Positions 1 to 9,495 of a stretch of 64,000 nt of DNA are shown in pieces (position 1 is the first letter of the stretch; each line of letters starts with the position of its first letter). The stretch is from Pandoraea thiooxydans. GTDB taxonomy: Bacteria; Pseudomonadota; Gammaproteobacteria; Burkholderiales; Burkholderiaceae. Position numbers and translations under genes: made by a program. The notes under the pieces were generated by a model, which saw only the letters and a list, made by a program, of their open reading frames with translations, had not been told where the DNA came from and searched no databases. Location: NCBI RefSeq assembly GCF_001931675.1, contig NZ_CP014839.1, forward strand, positions 2,480,001-2,544,000, written 5' to 3'.

Positions 1-441
1 GGCGAGCCCCGAGGAAATGTTCACGATGCGGCCGCCGTCGTTGATCAGCGGCAAGAGCGTTTGCGTGAGAAACAGGACGCCTTTGAAATGGACGTTGTAG
101 AGCTGATCCATCTCGGCTTCCGTAATGGTCTCCAGGCCGGAGGCCGATGAAATGCCGGCGTTGTTGACGAGGTAGTCGAAGCGCCGCGCGCCCAGCTCGC
201 CGAGCGCCGTGCGAACCCGCTCGGCAAATCCGTCGAAGGCGCTTGCATCGCCGGTGTCGAGTTGCAGCGCGATGGCCCGCGCGCCCGCCTCGCCAACGAG
301 CGCGACGACTTTTTCCGCTTCCGCCCGGTTGGATTTGTACGTGATGATCGAATGCACGCCGCGCCGCGCCAGACACAGAACGGCGTTGCGGCCGATGCCC
401 CGGCTGCCGCCGGTGACGATCGCGATGTGATTGCTTGCCAT
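1..441 (-). CDS. SDR family oxidoreductase, partial (C-terminus off window)
   Basis: The 147 visible residues are the N-terminal part of a classical short-chain dehydrogenase/reductase, an NAD(P)-dependent Rossmann-fold enzyme. The cofactor glycine motif TGGSRGIG lies near residues 9-16, the NNAG motif near residue 90, and an NISS segment (the strand before the catalytic serine) is present at the window edge. The catalytic YxxxK lies outside. The start is the ATG at 441. It is divergent from an AraC-type regulator at 598, so the two probably form a regulator/target pair. The substrate cannot be told. Confidence 0.9.
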   Translation of the reverse strand, partial: MASNHIAIVTGGSRGIGRNAVLCLARRGVHSIITYKSNRAEAEKVVALVGEAGARAIALQLDTGDASAFDGFAERVRTALGELGARRFDYLVNNAGISSASGLETITEAEMDQLYNVHFKGVLFLTQTLLPLINDGGRIVNISSGLA

Positions 442-597
442 GGTTCAGACCCTTTGTCGAGTTCCGTCAATGGATGTTGACGTGCGGGTCCATTATGTCC
501 ACCCCGGGCCGGCGCTAGAATGCCGAAACCATCCAACTTTCTGCCTATTCCTGCCCGGTCGATGCCGGGTGGTGCAATCGCATGCGAGGAACCCGTT

Positions 598-1533
598 ATG
601 TCGGACCGGTTGGCCGAAGCGCTGCTGCGCTATACGAACACGCATCCCGGCGAGAGTCCGCTCATGACGCCGATCGACGGCGTCGCCATTCTGCGGTCGG
701 ATCACCCCAAGCCGCCCACCCCGATGGTGTCGAAGCCCGCCCTGTGCATCGTCGCGCAGGGTGCCAAGTGGGCGACGTTCGGCGGCAGCAAGCTGGTCTA
801 CAGGGCCGGCCAGGCACTTCTGGTTGGCGTCGAAGCCCCTTCGATCGGGCGCGTCGTGGAAGCAAGCCCGGACGAGCCGTGTCTCGTGCTTGCCATTGAA
901 CTCGACCTCGCCGTGATGCGCGGCGTCGCCGATGAGCTGGATGAACTGCCAGCGCGCAAAGACGAGACCGGCGCCGGCATCTTCGTCACCGACTTCGACG
1001 GCCCGCTCGCCGATTGCGCGCTGCGCCTGGTGCGCCTGATCGACACGCCGCAAGCGATTTCCGTGTTGCGGCCGCTCATCCTGCGCGAAATCTGCTATTG
1101 GCTGCTGACCGGCGCGCAAGGCGGCGCGGTCGCCGCGCTGACGCTGAAGAACGGGCCGTCGCAGCGGATCATCGGCGCGATCAACTGGCTGCGCAGCCGC
1201 TTCAGGCAAACCATCCGAATCGAGGAACTCGCCGAGCTGGCGCAGATGAGCCCCTCGGCGCTCCATCGCCAATTCAAGGCGCTGACCGCACTCACGCCGT
1301 TGCAGTACCAGAAGCAGCTAAGGTTGCTCGAAGCGCGCCGGCTGATGATTTCACACGCGGCCAGCGTCGAGAGCGCATCGTTCGAGGTCGGGTATGAAAG
1401 CGCCTCGCAATTCAGCCGCGAGTACGCCCGCATGTTCGGCAAATCGCCCAAGCGCGACGCGACGGCGATGCAACGCACGCTCCAGACCACTCGCTCCAAT
1501 GCCGCCCGGAAGAGCGCCAGCGGCGCGCATTAA
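598..1533 (+). CDS. AraC family transcriptional regulator
   Basis: A 311-residue regulator. The N-terminal half is the cupin-like AraC_N effector domain, beginning at SDRLAEALLRY. The C-terminal about 100 residues hold the two helix-turn-helix motifs, with IEELAELAQMSPSALHRQF in the first and the VGYESASQFSREYARMFG signature in the second. The ATG at 598 is chosen over one at 520 because GAGGA sits 8 bases upstream and because family members begin at this point. It probably controls the divergent SDR gene. Effector unknown. Confidence 0.93.
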   Translation: MSDRLAEALLRYTNTHPGESPLMTPIDGVAILRSDHPKPPTPMVSKPALCIVAQGAKWATFGGSKLVYRAGQALLVGVEAPSIGRVVEASPDEPCLVLAIELDLAVMRGVADELDELPARKDETGAGIFVTDFDGPLADCALRLVRLIDTPQAISVLRPLILREICYWLLTGAQGGAVAALTLKNGPSQRIIGAINWLRSRFRQTIRIEELAELAQMSPSALHRQFKALTALTPLQYQKQLRLLEARRLMISHAASVESASFEVGYESASQFSREYARMFGKSPKRDATAMQRTLQTTRSNAARKSASGAH

Positions 1534-1564
1534 TCACGCGCCGTGTAACGCGCCGCCAACGCGA

Positions 1565-2167
1565 TCAACCGCCTACCTTGTTGTCCGCCACGATGATCAG
1601 CACCTCGGTATTCGGCTCGACGCCTCGCAGGCGATGCCTGACCAGACCCGGAAACTGCGCATAATCGCCCTGGCGCAGAATCACCGAGTGCGCGGCGAGT
1701 TCGATTTCGATGGCGCCGGACAACACGAAGAAAATTTCGTCGCCGCCGTGAAAGGCCTCTTCGCCAAACACCGATTCGGCCGATAGCTGCAGCAGAAACG
1801 CGGTCGGGCTCTCGTTGCCATCGGCTCGGCTAAGCGGTGCGAACGCATATTTGCCGGCGTTCACGCGGCGCAATTGCCGCTCGGAGGCGCGCACCACGTG
1901 AAGAATGTCTTCGCCGACCTGCTCGCCCAGCAAGGATGCGACCGAGGTGTGCAGCGCCTGCGCCACCCGCACGAGCGCGGCGATCGACAGCGCCTTTTCC
2001 CCGCGCTCGAAGCGCGACAGATGCCCTTTGCTCAGGGCGGTTTCCTCGGCCAGTTGTTCCAGTGTCAGCTGTCGGCGCAGCCTCAGCGCGCGCACCAGCC
2101 TGCCCGAGGCAGGAATAACGGCGTCGGGCGGCGGCGCCTGCCGGGGATTGCGTGTTTGATAACCCAC
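1565..2167 (-). CDS. XRE family regulator with C-terminal cupin domain
   Basis: A 200-residue protein with an N-terminal XRE-type HTH at about residues 22-80 (LTLEQLAEETALSKGHLSRFE is the recognition region) and a C-terminal cupin_2 fold at about 120-195 (GGDEIFFVLSG, then the second cupin strand set). This is the architecture of PuuR/SutR-like regulators that sense small metabolites. The reading frame opens with GTG at 2167, preceded by GAGG at suitable spacing. It is divergent from the MFS-GST-aldolase set, its likely target. A perfect inverted repeat at 2354-2368 is a candidate operator. Confidence 0.92.
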   Translation of the reverse strand: MGYQTRNPRQAPPPDAVIPASGRLVRALRLRRQLTLEQLAEETALSKGHLSRFERGEKALSIAALVRVAQALHTSVASLLGEQVGEDILHVVRASERQLRRVNAGKYAFAPLSRADGNESPTAFLLQLSAESVFGEEAFHGGDEIFFVLSGAIEIELAAHSVILRQGDYAQFPGLVRHRLRGVEPNTEVLIIVADNKVGG

Positions 2168-2336
2168 TGACTACCTCGCTCGTTGTCTTCGCTTGCTGTC
2201 TTCGCCTGCGGTCTATTCATCGATTCGGGAACGGGCTCGCAGTCGCCCCGGAGGCAAACTAACCCGCCACACCCGATACGCGTAAACACCTAGCGAATTC
2301 CAGAAAATTTGCCTGTCGCCCCGCATTTTAAATCAC

Positions 2337-2368
2337 TATACTTTTGCCCATTGGACAACTTAGTTGTC
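2337..2368 (+). promoter_or_regulatory. Candidate promoter -10 and overlapping operator palindrome
   Basis: TATACT at 2337-2342 resembles a -10 element for the transporter gene; no good -35 is visible at normal spacing. Just downstream, GACAAC-TTA-GTTGTC at 2354-2368 is a perfect 6-bp inverted repeat with a 3-base spacer, placed where a repressor would cover the transcription start. Assignment to the neighbouring XRE-cupin protein is inference. Confidence 0.4.
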
Positions 2369-2386
2369 TTTTCAAAAGGGGCGACC

Positions 2387-3697
2387 ATGAATACGGCAGA
2401 AAGCGGAATCACTGAATCGGCGCCGGCGAGCATTTCGTCGGATTCGCGCTTGACGCGCGTTGCCTTGGCCTCGATGGCCGGCACCACCATCGAGGCCTTC
2501 GACTTCCTGGCCTACGGCACCGCCGCGGCGCTGGTTTTCAACAAGCTGTTCTTCCCGACGCTGGACCCGACCGCCGGCACCCTGGCGGCTTTCGGCGCGT
2601 TCGCGTCGGGGCTGTTCGCGCGCCCCATCGGCGGCATCATCTTCGGCCACTTCGGCGATCGGCTGGGCCGCAAGGCCATCCTGATCCTGAGTTTGATCCT
2701 GATGGGCGTATGCACCGTGCTGATCGGGCTGCTGCCGACCTATGACTCGCTGGGCATCTGGGCTGCGGTGCTGCTCGTGCTGCTGCGCATCGGTCAGGGG
2801 ATCTCGTTCGGCGGCGAATTGGGCGGCGCGATGCTGATGGCCGTCGAGCACGCGCCAAGCCACAGAAAATCGCTGTTCGGCAGCCTGCCGCAAGCCGGGG
2901 CGCCGCTGGGCATTCTGCTGTCTTCCGGGGCCTTCGCGCTGATGAACCTGTTGCCCAATGCCAGCTTCATGAGCTGGGGTTGGCGCATTCCATTCGTGGC
3001 CAGCGCGGTCCTGATCGCGGTGGGCGTCTTTATTCGCATGAAGGTCGAGGAAACGCCCGACTTCACCGCCGTCCGGCAGCAACGCAAGATTGCCGCCATA
3101 CCCGCCTGGGACGTCATTGCCCGCCACAAGCGGCCGCTGCTGCTGACCATCGGCGGCAAGCTTGCCGAGGTGACGCTGATTTACACCATCATCGTCTTTT
3201 CCATCTCGTATGCGATGGCGAATCTGGGGTTTTCCCGTTCGGCCGCACTCAACGCCGTGGTGATCGGATCGCTCGGCCAAAGCATCACGATTCCGCTCTT
3301 TGGATGGCTGGGCGACAAGATCGGCGCGCGGCGCCTCTACATCGCCGGCACCCTGCTGCTCGCGGTGATGGCCGTACCGCTATTCCGCGCCATGGGCAGC
3401 GGCTCGCACGTCGTCTACACGGCGGCGGTGGTGATCGCGCTGATGCTCAACTACGCGATCATCTTCGGGCCGCAGTCGAGCCTATACAGCGCACAGTTCC
3501 CAGCCGAGTTGCGCTATTCGGGGATGTCGATCGGCATTCAGATCGCGGCCGCGCTCGGCGGCGGCCTGGCGCCGATCATTGCCACCGCCTTGGTCGCCCA
3601 CGGCGGCGGCATCGGCTCGGTCGGCATTTATCTGACGGTGCTGGGCCTCGTCGGCGCACTCAGCGCGTTCCTGATGAAACCCTCGGCATCCGATTGA
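2387..3697 (+). CDS. MFS transporter, metabolite:H+ symporter (MHS) type
   Basis: A 436-residue inner-membrane carrier with 12 predicted hydrophobic segments. Features of the MHS group (shikimate, ketoglutarate, proline/betaine carriers) are visible: an N-terminal TIEAFDFLAYGTAAA segment, the cytoplasmic loop motif GHFGDRLGRKAIL after TM2, and a GWLGDKIGARRLY repeat of it in the second half. The start is the ATG at 2387 with AAAGGGG upstream; the reading frame continues to 2309 but with unlikely sequence. It is followed closely by a GST and an aldolase gene and probably imports a substrate for them. Substrate unknown. Confidence 0.92.
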   Translation: MNTAESGITESAPASISSDSRLTRVALASMAGTTIEAFDFLAYGTAAALVFNKLFFPTLDPTAGTLAAFGAFASGLFARPIGGIIFGHFGDRLGRKAILILSLILMGVCTVLIGLLPTYDSLGIWAAVLLVLLRIGQGISFGGELGGAMLMAVEHAPSHRKSLFGSLPQAGAPLGILLSSGAFALMNLLPNASFMSWGWRIPFVASAVLIAVGVFIRMKVEETPDFTAVRQQRKIAAIPAWDVIARHKRPLLLTIGGKLAEVTLIYTIIVFSISYAMANLGFSRSAALNAVVIGSLGQSITIPLFGWLGDKIGARRLYIAGTLLLAVMAVPLFRAMGSGSHVVYTAAVVIALMLNYAIIFGPQSSLYSAQFPAELRYSGMSIGIQIAAALGGGLAPIIATALVAHGGGIGSVGIYLTVLGLVGALSAFLMKPSASD

Positions 3698-3709
3698 GGA
3701 GCGCTTGCC

Positions 3710-4339
3710 ATGCTGACGCTATACGATCATCCGAGGTCGGGCAATTGCCATAAAGTTCGCCTGTTCCTCTCGATGCTGCGGCTGCCCTATCAAAGCGTGT
3801 TCATCGACGTGCCCAACGGCGCCAACCGCGAACCGTCGTTCACCGCCATCAATCCGCTGCAGCAAATTCCGGTGCTGGCCGACGGCGACGACTCGATTCA
3901 GGACAGCCAGGCGATCCTGCTTTACCTGGCGCACCGCCACGCCCCCAACTGGGCTGGCGCCGGCGCCCGAGAGATCGCCGATATCGCGCAGTGGCTTTCC
4001 TTCGCCGCCAACGAGATCGGCAACAGCCTGCAGCCCGCTCGCCTGTTCTATCTGCTTGGCGAGGAAATCGACATCGCCGCCGCGCAAGCCAAAAGCCTGC
4101 GCGTCATGAAAATTCTCGACGCGCACCTGGCGCGCCGCCCGTGGCTGGCCGCCGGCCGGCCCACCATCGCCGACCTGGCCTGTTTTCCGTATGTGGGGCT
4201 GGCGCGCGAAGGCCATGTGCCGCTGGACGACTTTCCGCATGTGCTGGACTGGATAACGCGCATCGTCGCCCTTGACGGCTACGTGACGATGCCCGGCCTG
4301 CCGCCGCCACCCGCAACGCCGGATAGCGCCCGCGCATGA
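3710..4339 (+). CDS. Glutathione S-transferase family protein
   Basis: A 209-residue cytosolic protein with an N-terminal thioredoxin-fold domain (residues 1-80; active-site region HPRSGNCHKVRLFL, cis-Pro in QQIPVL, glutathione-binding DSQAI) and an all-helical C-terminal domain with the N-capping motif TIADLACFPYV. It starts 12 bases after the transporter stop with GAGGAG upstream, so it is in the same operon. The pairing with a carrier and a class II aldolase suggests a catabolic or detoxifying role. The exact reaction is not predictable. Confidence 0.92.
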   Translation: MLTLYDHPRSGNCHKVRLFLSMLRLPYQSVFIDVPNGANREPSFTAINPLQQIPVLADGDDSIQDSQAILLYLAHRHAPNWAGAGAREIADIAQWLSFAANEIGNSLQPARLFYLLGEEIDIAAAQAKSLRVMKILDAHLARRPWLAAGRPTIADLACFPYVGLAREGHVPLDDFPHVLDWITRIVALDGYVTMPGLPPPPATPDSARA

Positions 4340-4421
4340 GCGCACTCGCCGCCCTCACCGAACGAATCGCGATGACCGCCAGGTTCATCGCCCTCGCATT
4401 GCCAATTTCATGGAGAAATAG

Positions 4422-5192
4422 ATGCAGCATGCCCCCAAGCAACACTTCACCGCCGCCGCAGTCGACGCGATGGCGACAAAACTCGATCTCGGCCAGTGGA
4501 CCGAAGCAGAAAAAATCGCCCTCACCTGCCGCATGCTGGCCATGGAAGGACACTCGGAAACCCTGGCCGGGCAAATCACCGTGCGCAGCACCGACGGCAC
4601 CTACCTGAGCACCCCGATGGCGGTCGGCTTCGACGAAGTCGACACGCGGCACATCATTCGCGTGGACGACTCGCTGCGCGTCGTCGAAGGCGACGGCATG
4701 GCCAACCCGGCGGTGCGGTTTCATCTGTGGGTCTATCGCCGCCGGCCCGACGTGCAATGCATCGTTCATACCCACCCGCCCTGCGTGTCGGCCCTGTCGA
4801 TGACCGGCCGCCCGCTGCGCATCGCGCACATGGACGCCACCCCGTTCGCCGACGACTGCGCCTTTCTCGCCGAATGGCCCGGACTGCCCATCGCCGACCA
4901 CGAAGGCGACATCATCTCCACCGCGCTAGGCACCCGCCGCACGATCTTGCTCGCTCATCACGGCTTTCTCGCCGCCTCCTCGTCGATCGAGGAAACCGCC
5001 TACCTGTCGATGCTGATCGAGCGCGCCGCGCGCAACCAGCTGCTGGCCGAAGCCACCGGCGAGATCAAGGAACTGGATCCGGCGCTGGCCAGGGAATCTC
5101 ACGATTTCCTGCTGCTGCCGAGTGTCGTGAAGTCGAGCTTTGCGATGTTTGCGCGGCGGGTGGTGCGGCAGATGGGGGTTGGGGGGCTGTGA
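4422..5192 (+). CDS. Class II aldolase/adducin family protein
   Basis: A 256-residue protein of the fold shared by fuculose-phosphate aldolase, ribulose-phosphate 4-epimerase and adducin heads. Metal-ligand histidines are visible in VHTHPPC (about residue 112) and LAHHGF (about residue 178). This branch (aldolases of 250-260 residues beside transporters) often acts on hydroxy-acid or decarboxylation substrates. It is the last gene of the set that begins with the MFS transporter. An 82-base gap separates it from the GST gene. Function is inferred only at family level. Confidence 0.9.
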   Translation: MQHAPKQHFTAAAVDAMATKLDLGQWTEAEKIALTCRMLAMEGHSETLAGQITVRSTDGTYLSTPMAVGFDEVDTRHIIRVDDSLRVVEGDGMANPAVRFHLWVYRRRPDVQCIVHTHPPCVSALSMTGRPLRIAHMDATPFADDCAFLAEWPGLPIADHEGDIISTALGTRRTILLAHHGFLAASSSIEETAYLSMLIERAARNQLLAEATGEIKELDPALARESHDFLLLPSVVKSSFAMFARRVVRQMGVGGL

Positions 5193-5533
5193 ACGGGAGT
5201 GGCGTTGGTGGAGCGATAAAAGGCGCTGCGGCGAAGTGCCCTCGTCGATCGCCGATCAGATCCCCCGGTGCCCGCGGAGAGAGAGAAAATCAGGGTCACG
5301 TCCCGTGCACGTGACAGACGGCACCGATTATTCAAACCCCGAGATCAAGCACGTGACGATCGTTGGGCTGCATCGGGCGAGTTCGGCATGATCGAGCCAC
5401 GGCCGCTCCTTCACGCCCGGCCAACGATTTCAGATCGAAAGCCATTGCGTCTTTGAGCAAGCGCCAAACGGACGTCACCGCACTCTTCCGATGCGCGCGG
5501 AGAGTGCGGGCACGCCCGCGTCGTCAAAACAGC
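5193..5533. other. Gene-free convergent intergenic region
   Basis: These 341 bases separate the ends of two converging transcription units. Short open frames here overlap known genes antisense or have no recognisable product. A small GC-rich inverted repeat (GCGGG/CCCGC near 5507-5520) has no T-tract, so it is not called as a terminator. Confidence 0.5.
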
Positions 5534-6994
5534 CTAATACGCGGTAATCGACACCGCCTTCGACACGAGATACGCATCCAGCGCCTCCGGCCCGCCCTCG
5601 GACCCATAGCCCGAATCCTTGACGCCGCCGAACGGCAGTTCGGGAAACGGCGTCGCGGGCTGATTGATCCAGAGCATGCCAACTTCGACCTGATGCATCA
5701 GTCGGTGGATCGTTGCGAACGAACGGCTGAATGCATAGCCCGCGAGACCGTACGGCAAGCGGTTCGCTTCTTCGATGGCGTCGTCCAGACGGTCGAAGCC
5801 GCTCACCGCCGCGACGGGGCCGAACGGCTCTTCGTTGAAAATCGACGCGTGGCGCGGCACCTGGTCGAGCACGGTCGGCGCGAAGAAGTAGCCCCGATCG
5901 TGCAGTCGCTCGCCGCCTGCGGCCACGCGCGCGCCTTTCGTCACGGCGTCTTGCATGAGCGCTTCCATCGCATCGAGCCGTCTTGCGTTCGCGAGAGGCC
6001 CCAACGTGGTGGTATCGCGCAGGCCCTCGCCGACCACGAGCTTGCCGGCGTACCGCACCAGGCCTTCCACGAACTGCGCGCGCACGCTGTTGTGCACAAG
6101 AAAGCGGGTCGGCGAAATGCAGACCTGCCCGGCATTCAGGAACTTGGCAACGGCGCTCGCCTTGACGGCGCATTCGACATCGGCGTCTTCCGCGACGATC
6201 ACCGGCGCGTGGCCCCCGAGTTCCATTGTGACGCGCTTCATGTGGCTGCCCGCGAGCGCCGCCAGTTGCTTGCCGACCGCCGTGGAGCCTGTAAAGGTCA
6301 CCTTGCGGATGGCCGGATGCGCGATGAGCTGACGCGAAATCTGCGCCGGATCGCCGTAAAGCAGCCCGATGGCGCCGGCCGGCACACCCGCGTCGGCGAA
6401 CGCCTCGATCAGCGCCGCCGGCGAAGCCGGCGTTTCTTCCGACGCCTTCACAACGATCGAGCAACCCGCCGCCAGAGCCGCTGCGAGCTTGCGCACGACC
6501 TGATTCACCGGAAAATTCCACGGCGTGAACGCGGCAACCGGACCAACCGGCTCCTTCATGACGAGTTGCTGCGCCTTCGCGCTGCGCGGCGCTACGATCC
6601 GGCCATAGATGCGGCAACCTTCTTCCGCAAACCAGTCGACGATATCCGCCGCCGCGAGAATTTCCCCGCGCGATTCGGCAAGCGGCTTGCCTTGCTCCAG
6701 CGTCATGAGTTGAGCGATCTGTGTGGATCGCTCGCGCAACAAGTTCGCCGCGCCGCGCATGATGGCCGCGCGCTTGACCGCAGGGACCAGGCGCCAGGCA
6801 CGAAACCCCTCGGCAGCGGCATGGGCCGCATCCTCGATGTCGCTGCTGGTGGCACGCGCGACTTGACCGATGACAGCGCCGCTCGCCGGATTCAGCACAT
6901 CGAGAGTGCCCGTGTCGCCCGCCGCGCGCCACTCGCCGCCGATCAGCAGACGAACGGCAGGATAGGCCGCGACGATGGTTTGAGCTGTGCTCAT
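5534..6994 (-). CDS. NAD(P)-dependent aldehyde dehydrogenase
   Basis: A 486-residue enzyme of the succinate-semialdehyde dehydrogenase-like ALDH branch. The NAD-binding [11 protein letters not shown], the catalytic glutamate in [10 protein letters not shown] and the nucleophilic cysteine in NAGQVCISP are all present. The ATG at 6994 overlaps the stop of the upstream alcohol dehydrogenase gene by 4 bases (ATGA), indicating translational coupling; the frame extends to 7270 but that part is antisense to nothing plausible. In this cluster (alkyl sulfatase, alcohol dehydrogenase, acyl-CoA ligase) it most likely oxidises a fatty aldehyde to the acid. By sequence alone it could equally be a semialdehyde dehydrogenase. 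Confidence 0.93.
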   Translation of the reverse strand: MSTAQTIVAAYPAVRLLIGGEWRAAGDTGTLDVLNPASGAVIGQVARATSSDIEDAAHAAAEGFRAWRLVPAVKRAAIMRGAANLLRERSTQIAQLMTLEQGKPLAESRGEILAAADIVDWFAEEGCRIYGRIVAPRSAKAQQLVMKEPVGPVAAFTPWNFPVNQVVRKLAAALAAGCSIVVKASEETPASPAALIEAFADAGVPAGAIGLLYGDPAQISRQLIAHPAIRKVTFTGSTAVGKQLAALAGSHMKRVTMELGGHAPVIVAEDADVECAVKASAVAKFLNAGQVCISPTRFLVHNSVRAQFVEGLVRYAGKLVVGEGLRDTTTLGPLANARRLDAMEALMQDAVTKGARVAAGGERLHDRGYFFAPTVLDQVPRHASIFNEEPFGPVAAVSGFDRLDDAIEEANRLPYGLAGYAFSRSFATIHRLMHQVEVGMLWINQPATPFPELPFGGVKDSGYGSEGGPEALDAYLVSKAVSITAY

Positions 6995-8091
6995 GATGTC
7001 TGGGCTCCTGCTTCGATTGCGGCGTCGATTCCCCTGAAGTCCAGGACGGTGCGGCCAAGAATGCGCCCTCGATGGAGGTCGTCGAGCGCCTCGTTGATTT
7101 CCGCCGCGTCGCGCACGCGCACGGGCGTGGGCGCGAGCTTGCCGTCTTTCGCGAGCTGCACAGTCGCCTTGAGATCGTCGAGCGTGCCTACATACGAGCC
7201 CACGATCGCAATGGAACGCTGCGCGAGCGGCGGCAGCGGCGTCGTCCACTCGCCGCCGTGCAGTCCGCACAGCACGAGCGTACCGCCCTTTCTAAGCGCG
7301 CTGTAGCCGAGGCCGAAGGTCTTCGGCGTGCCGACGAAATCGATCGCGCCCGCGAGCCTGCCGGCCGCCGCCTTGAAGAGCGCCTTCGCTGCGCCTTCGG
7401 AATCTGCGCGCAGCGTCTGTGCCGCGCCGAGCGACTGCGCCGCCTGCAGCTTGCTGTCGTCCACGTCCACGGCGATGACGTTCACCACGCCCAGCGCCTT
7501 CAGGATCGATATTGCCATCATGCCGACGCCACCGCAGCCGATCACGGCCACCCAGTCGTCGGCGTGTAGCGGCGGGAGCTTGCCGACGGCCGCATACGAC
7601 GTGACGCCCGAGCAGGCCAGAGTCGCGGCGAAACCGGCATCCAGTCCGGTTACATCGACGAGATACTTCGCGTCGGGCACGACCAGATGCGTGGCGAATC
7701 CGCCCGGCAACGCAATGCCGATATTGCGCGGTTTCGCACACAAGTTGGAGCGCCCGGTATCACACGCCCAGCAGTCTCCGCAGCCGATCCACGGGAACAC
7801 GAGGCGCGTATCGCCCACGGCCGATTCGTCCATGTCCACGTCCGCGCCCACCGCGATCACAGTGCCCAGCACTTCGTGCCCCAGCGTAAGCGGCGGCCGC
7901 AAGCCCGCGTCGCTCAGCATCTGCTTGCGGTTCGGGCCGAGTTCGAAATATCCTTTCCAGAGATGGATATCCGAATGACAAAGCCCCGAGTGGCTGATTC
8001 GAATCACCACTTCGCGCGGGCCGGGCGTGGGTGTCTCGCGCAGGCGCACTTGCAGCGGCTGACCATGCTCGACGACGTCGTAACTGAGCAT
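6991..8091 (-). CDS. Zinc-dependent alcohol dehydrogenase
   Basis: A 366-residue medium-chain dehydrogenase. Catalytic zinc ligands are in GLCHSD and GHEVLG; the structural zinc loop has four cysteines in [15 protein letters not shown]. The Rossmann motif is GCGGVGMM at about residue 185. The start is the ATG at 8091 with AAGGAG 8 bases upstream, rather than the ATG 24 bases earlier. It sits between a porin gene and a coupled aldehyde dehydrogenase gene. In context it likely oxidises the long-chain alcohol released by the alkyl sulfatase. Confidence 0.94.
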   Translation of the reverse strand: MLSYDVVEHGQPLQVRLRETPTPGPREVVIRISHSGLCHSDIHLWKGYFELGPNRKQMLSDAGLRPPLTLGHEVLGTVIAVGADVDMDESAVGDTRLVFPWIGCGDCWACDTGRSNLCAKPRNIGIALPGGFATHLVVPDAKYLVDVTGLDAGFAATLACSGVTSYAAVGKLPPLHADDWVAVIGCGGVGMMAISILKALGVVNVIAVDVDDSKLQAAQSLGAAQTLRADSEGAAKALFKAAAGRLAGAIDFVGTPKTFGLGYSALRKGGTLVLCGLHGGEWTTPLPPLAQRSIAIVGSYVGTLDDLKATVQLAKDGKLAPTPVRVRDAAEINEALDDLHRGRILGRTVLDFRGIDAAIEAGAQTS

Positions 8092-8193
8092 CAATGCTTC
8101 TCCTTGAAAAATCAAAAACTATCGCTCGACGGTCGAGACACCGGCCTGCGCCGTGCGCGGTGCGCGGTGCATTCTGCATGGCCTCGTGCCGTC

Positions 8194-9378
8194 CTAGAAC
8201 TTGTGCCGGATGCCTAACACGGCGAGCGTCTGCTGATTGCTCGTCGAAGCTTTTGTGCCCAGAATGCTGGCCACGGCACGATTACCGGTGGAATCAACGC
8301 CAGAAGCGAGCTGGTGCGAGACGAAGCTGTAGAGATCCGTACGCTTGGAAAGGAAATAGTCGACGCCGAGATTGACCTGGTTGTAACCCGCGCCCTCGCG
8401 GCCATTGGTTCCACCGTTGCGTGTATATGAATACTCGGCGCCCACCAGGAGTAGCGGCGTGATGTAATAGCCGACATTCGCCTCATACACGTTGATGCTC
8501 GCCACACCCCGGTTTGCCGCCAAGGCTGGCGCGAGTCCGCTGACGGCGACCGTGCCGAGATGTTCAAATCGCGTATTGCTGTAGATCAGGCTGAGGCGCG
8601 CCTTGCGGAATTTCCACGAAGCTGCCATCGCGAAGGTGTCCTGCTTGCCCGCCGTAGCGTAGCCGCGAAGAATCGGAGGGGCGATATTGCTGCCAGTCGC
8701 GCTATCGTTCGCCTTATTACCCCAGAACGAATAGTTCGGCCTGTCGGTCGATTGATACCCAGCCGCGAGCCCAAGCGGACCTCGCATATAGCGCATCGCG
8801 ACGTTCCAGATCTGATTGCGGGCGATCGATCCAGGCTGACCGCCAAAGCTGTAAAGCGCGTCGACCCGCAACCCATGATAATCGGCGGTCGCGATCTTCA
8901 GCGCGTTGGCAATGCGATTGGAGGAGTCCAGGTTGTCGACATCGCCCGGATGGACGCCGAATCCTGACCCCGCCGAGCCGTTGGCAATGGGTAGAAACGG
9001 GAAGAACAATTCGAATGTCGACGAGTATTGCCGGCCGAGCGCCGCATAACCTTCCGGACGCTTGATGCCGACGAACGCCTGGCGGCCAAACGCCAGGCCG
9101 TTTTGCCCAAGAGCGCCGTTCGCGCTGTTGAAGCCCGATTCGAGTATGAAAATCGCCGAGGTGCGGCCGCCCAGGTCTTCTCGCCCTCTGACGCCCCAAC
9201 GGCTTCCCGAGTGCGCGCCGTTCGTCATCGCGTATTGATGCGCGCCACCCGCGTTAGTCACATAGCCCAGACCGGTATCGACGAGGCCGTAAAGCGTGAC
9301 CGACGATTGCGCATGACAGGCCGATGCACAAATCGATGCGCACACGAACGCACCGATACCAACGATTGTCTTCTCCAT
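8194..9378 (-). CDS. Gram-negative porin (OmpC/Burkholderia type)
   Basis: A 394-residue outer-membrane beta-barrel protein. A signal peptide with a cleavage site at SACHAQ-SSV is visible in the first 23 residues, followed by the family start SSVTLYGLVDTGLGYV. Alternating beta-strand patterns run to the C-terminal ...LGIRHKF, which ends in phenylalanine as outer-membrane barrels do. The start is the ATG at 9378 with AAGGA upstream. Its place between the sulfatase and alcohol dehydrogenase genes suggests it serves uptake of the cluster's substrate. Confidence 0.94.
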   Translation of the reverse strand: MEKTIVGIGAFVCASICASACHAQSSVTLYGLVDTGLGYVTNAGGAHQYAMTNGAHSGSRWGVRGREDLGGRTSAIFILESGFNSANGALGQNGLAFGRQAFVGIKRPEGYAALGRQYSSTFELFFPFLPIANGSAGSGFGVHPGDVDNLDSSNRIANALKIATADYHGLRVDALYSFGGQPGSIARNQIWNVAMRYMRGPLGLAAGYQSTDRPNYSFWGNKANDSATGSNIAPPILRGYATAGKQDTFAMAASWKFRKARLSLIYSNTRFEHLGTVAVSGLAPALAANRGVASINVYEANVGYYITPLLLVGAEYSYTRNGGTNGREGAGYNQVNLGVDYFLSKRTDLYSFVSHQLASGVDSTGNRAVASILGTKASTSNQQTLAVLGIRHKF

Positions 9379-9495
9379 CTCGTTATCCTTATAGTTGATT
9401 ACATTTTTTATGGAAACACCAAGCCACCTCTTATCCGTTTCGCCAACTCTGTTTGCCTCTCCGAACAGCGCTTCAGCCGCCACCCGATACGAGCG

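Noticed and set aside
5505-5522. Inverted repeat GCGGG/CCCGC as a terminator
   Set aside because: Short stem and no T-tract on either strand.
5363-7306. Long plus-strand frame (647 codons) opposite the aldehyde dehydrogenase gene
   Set aside because: It is antisense to a clear gene with catalytic motifs; its arginine/alanine-rich translation shows no family signature.
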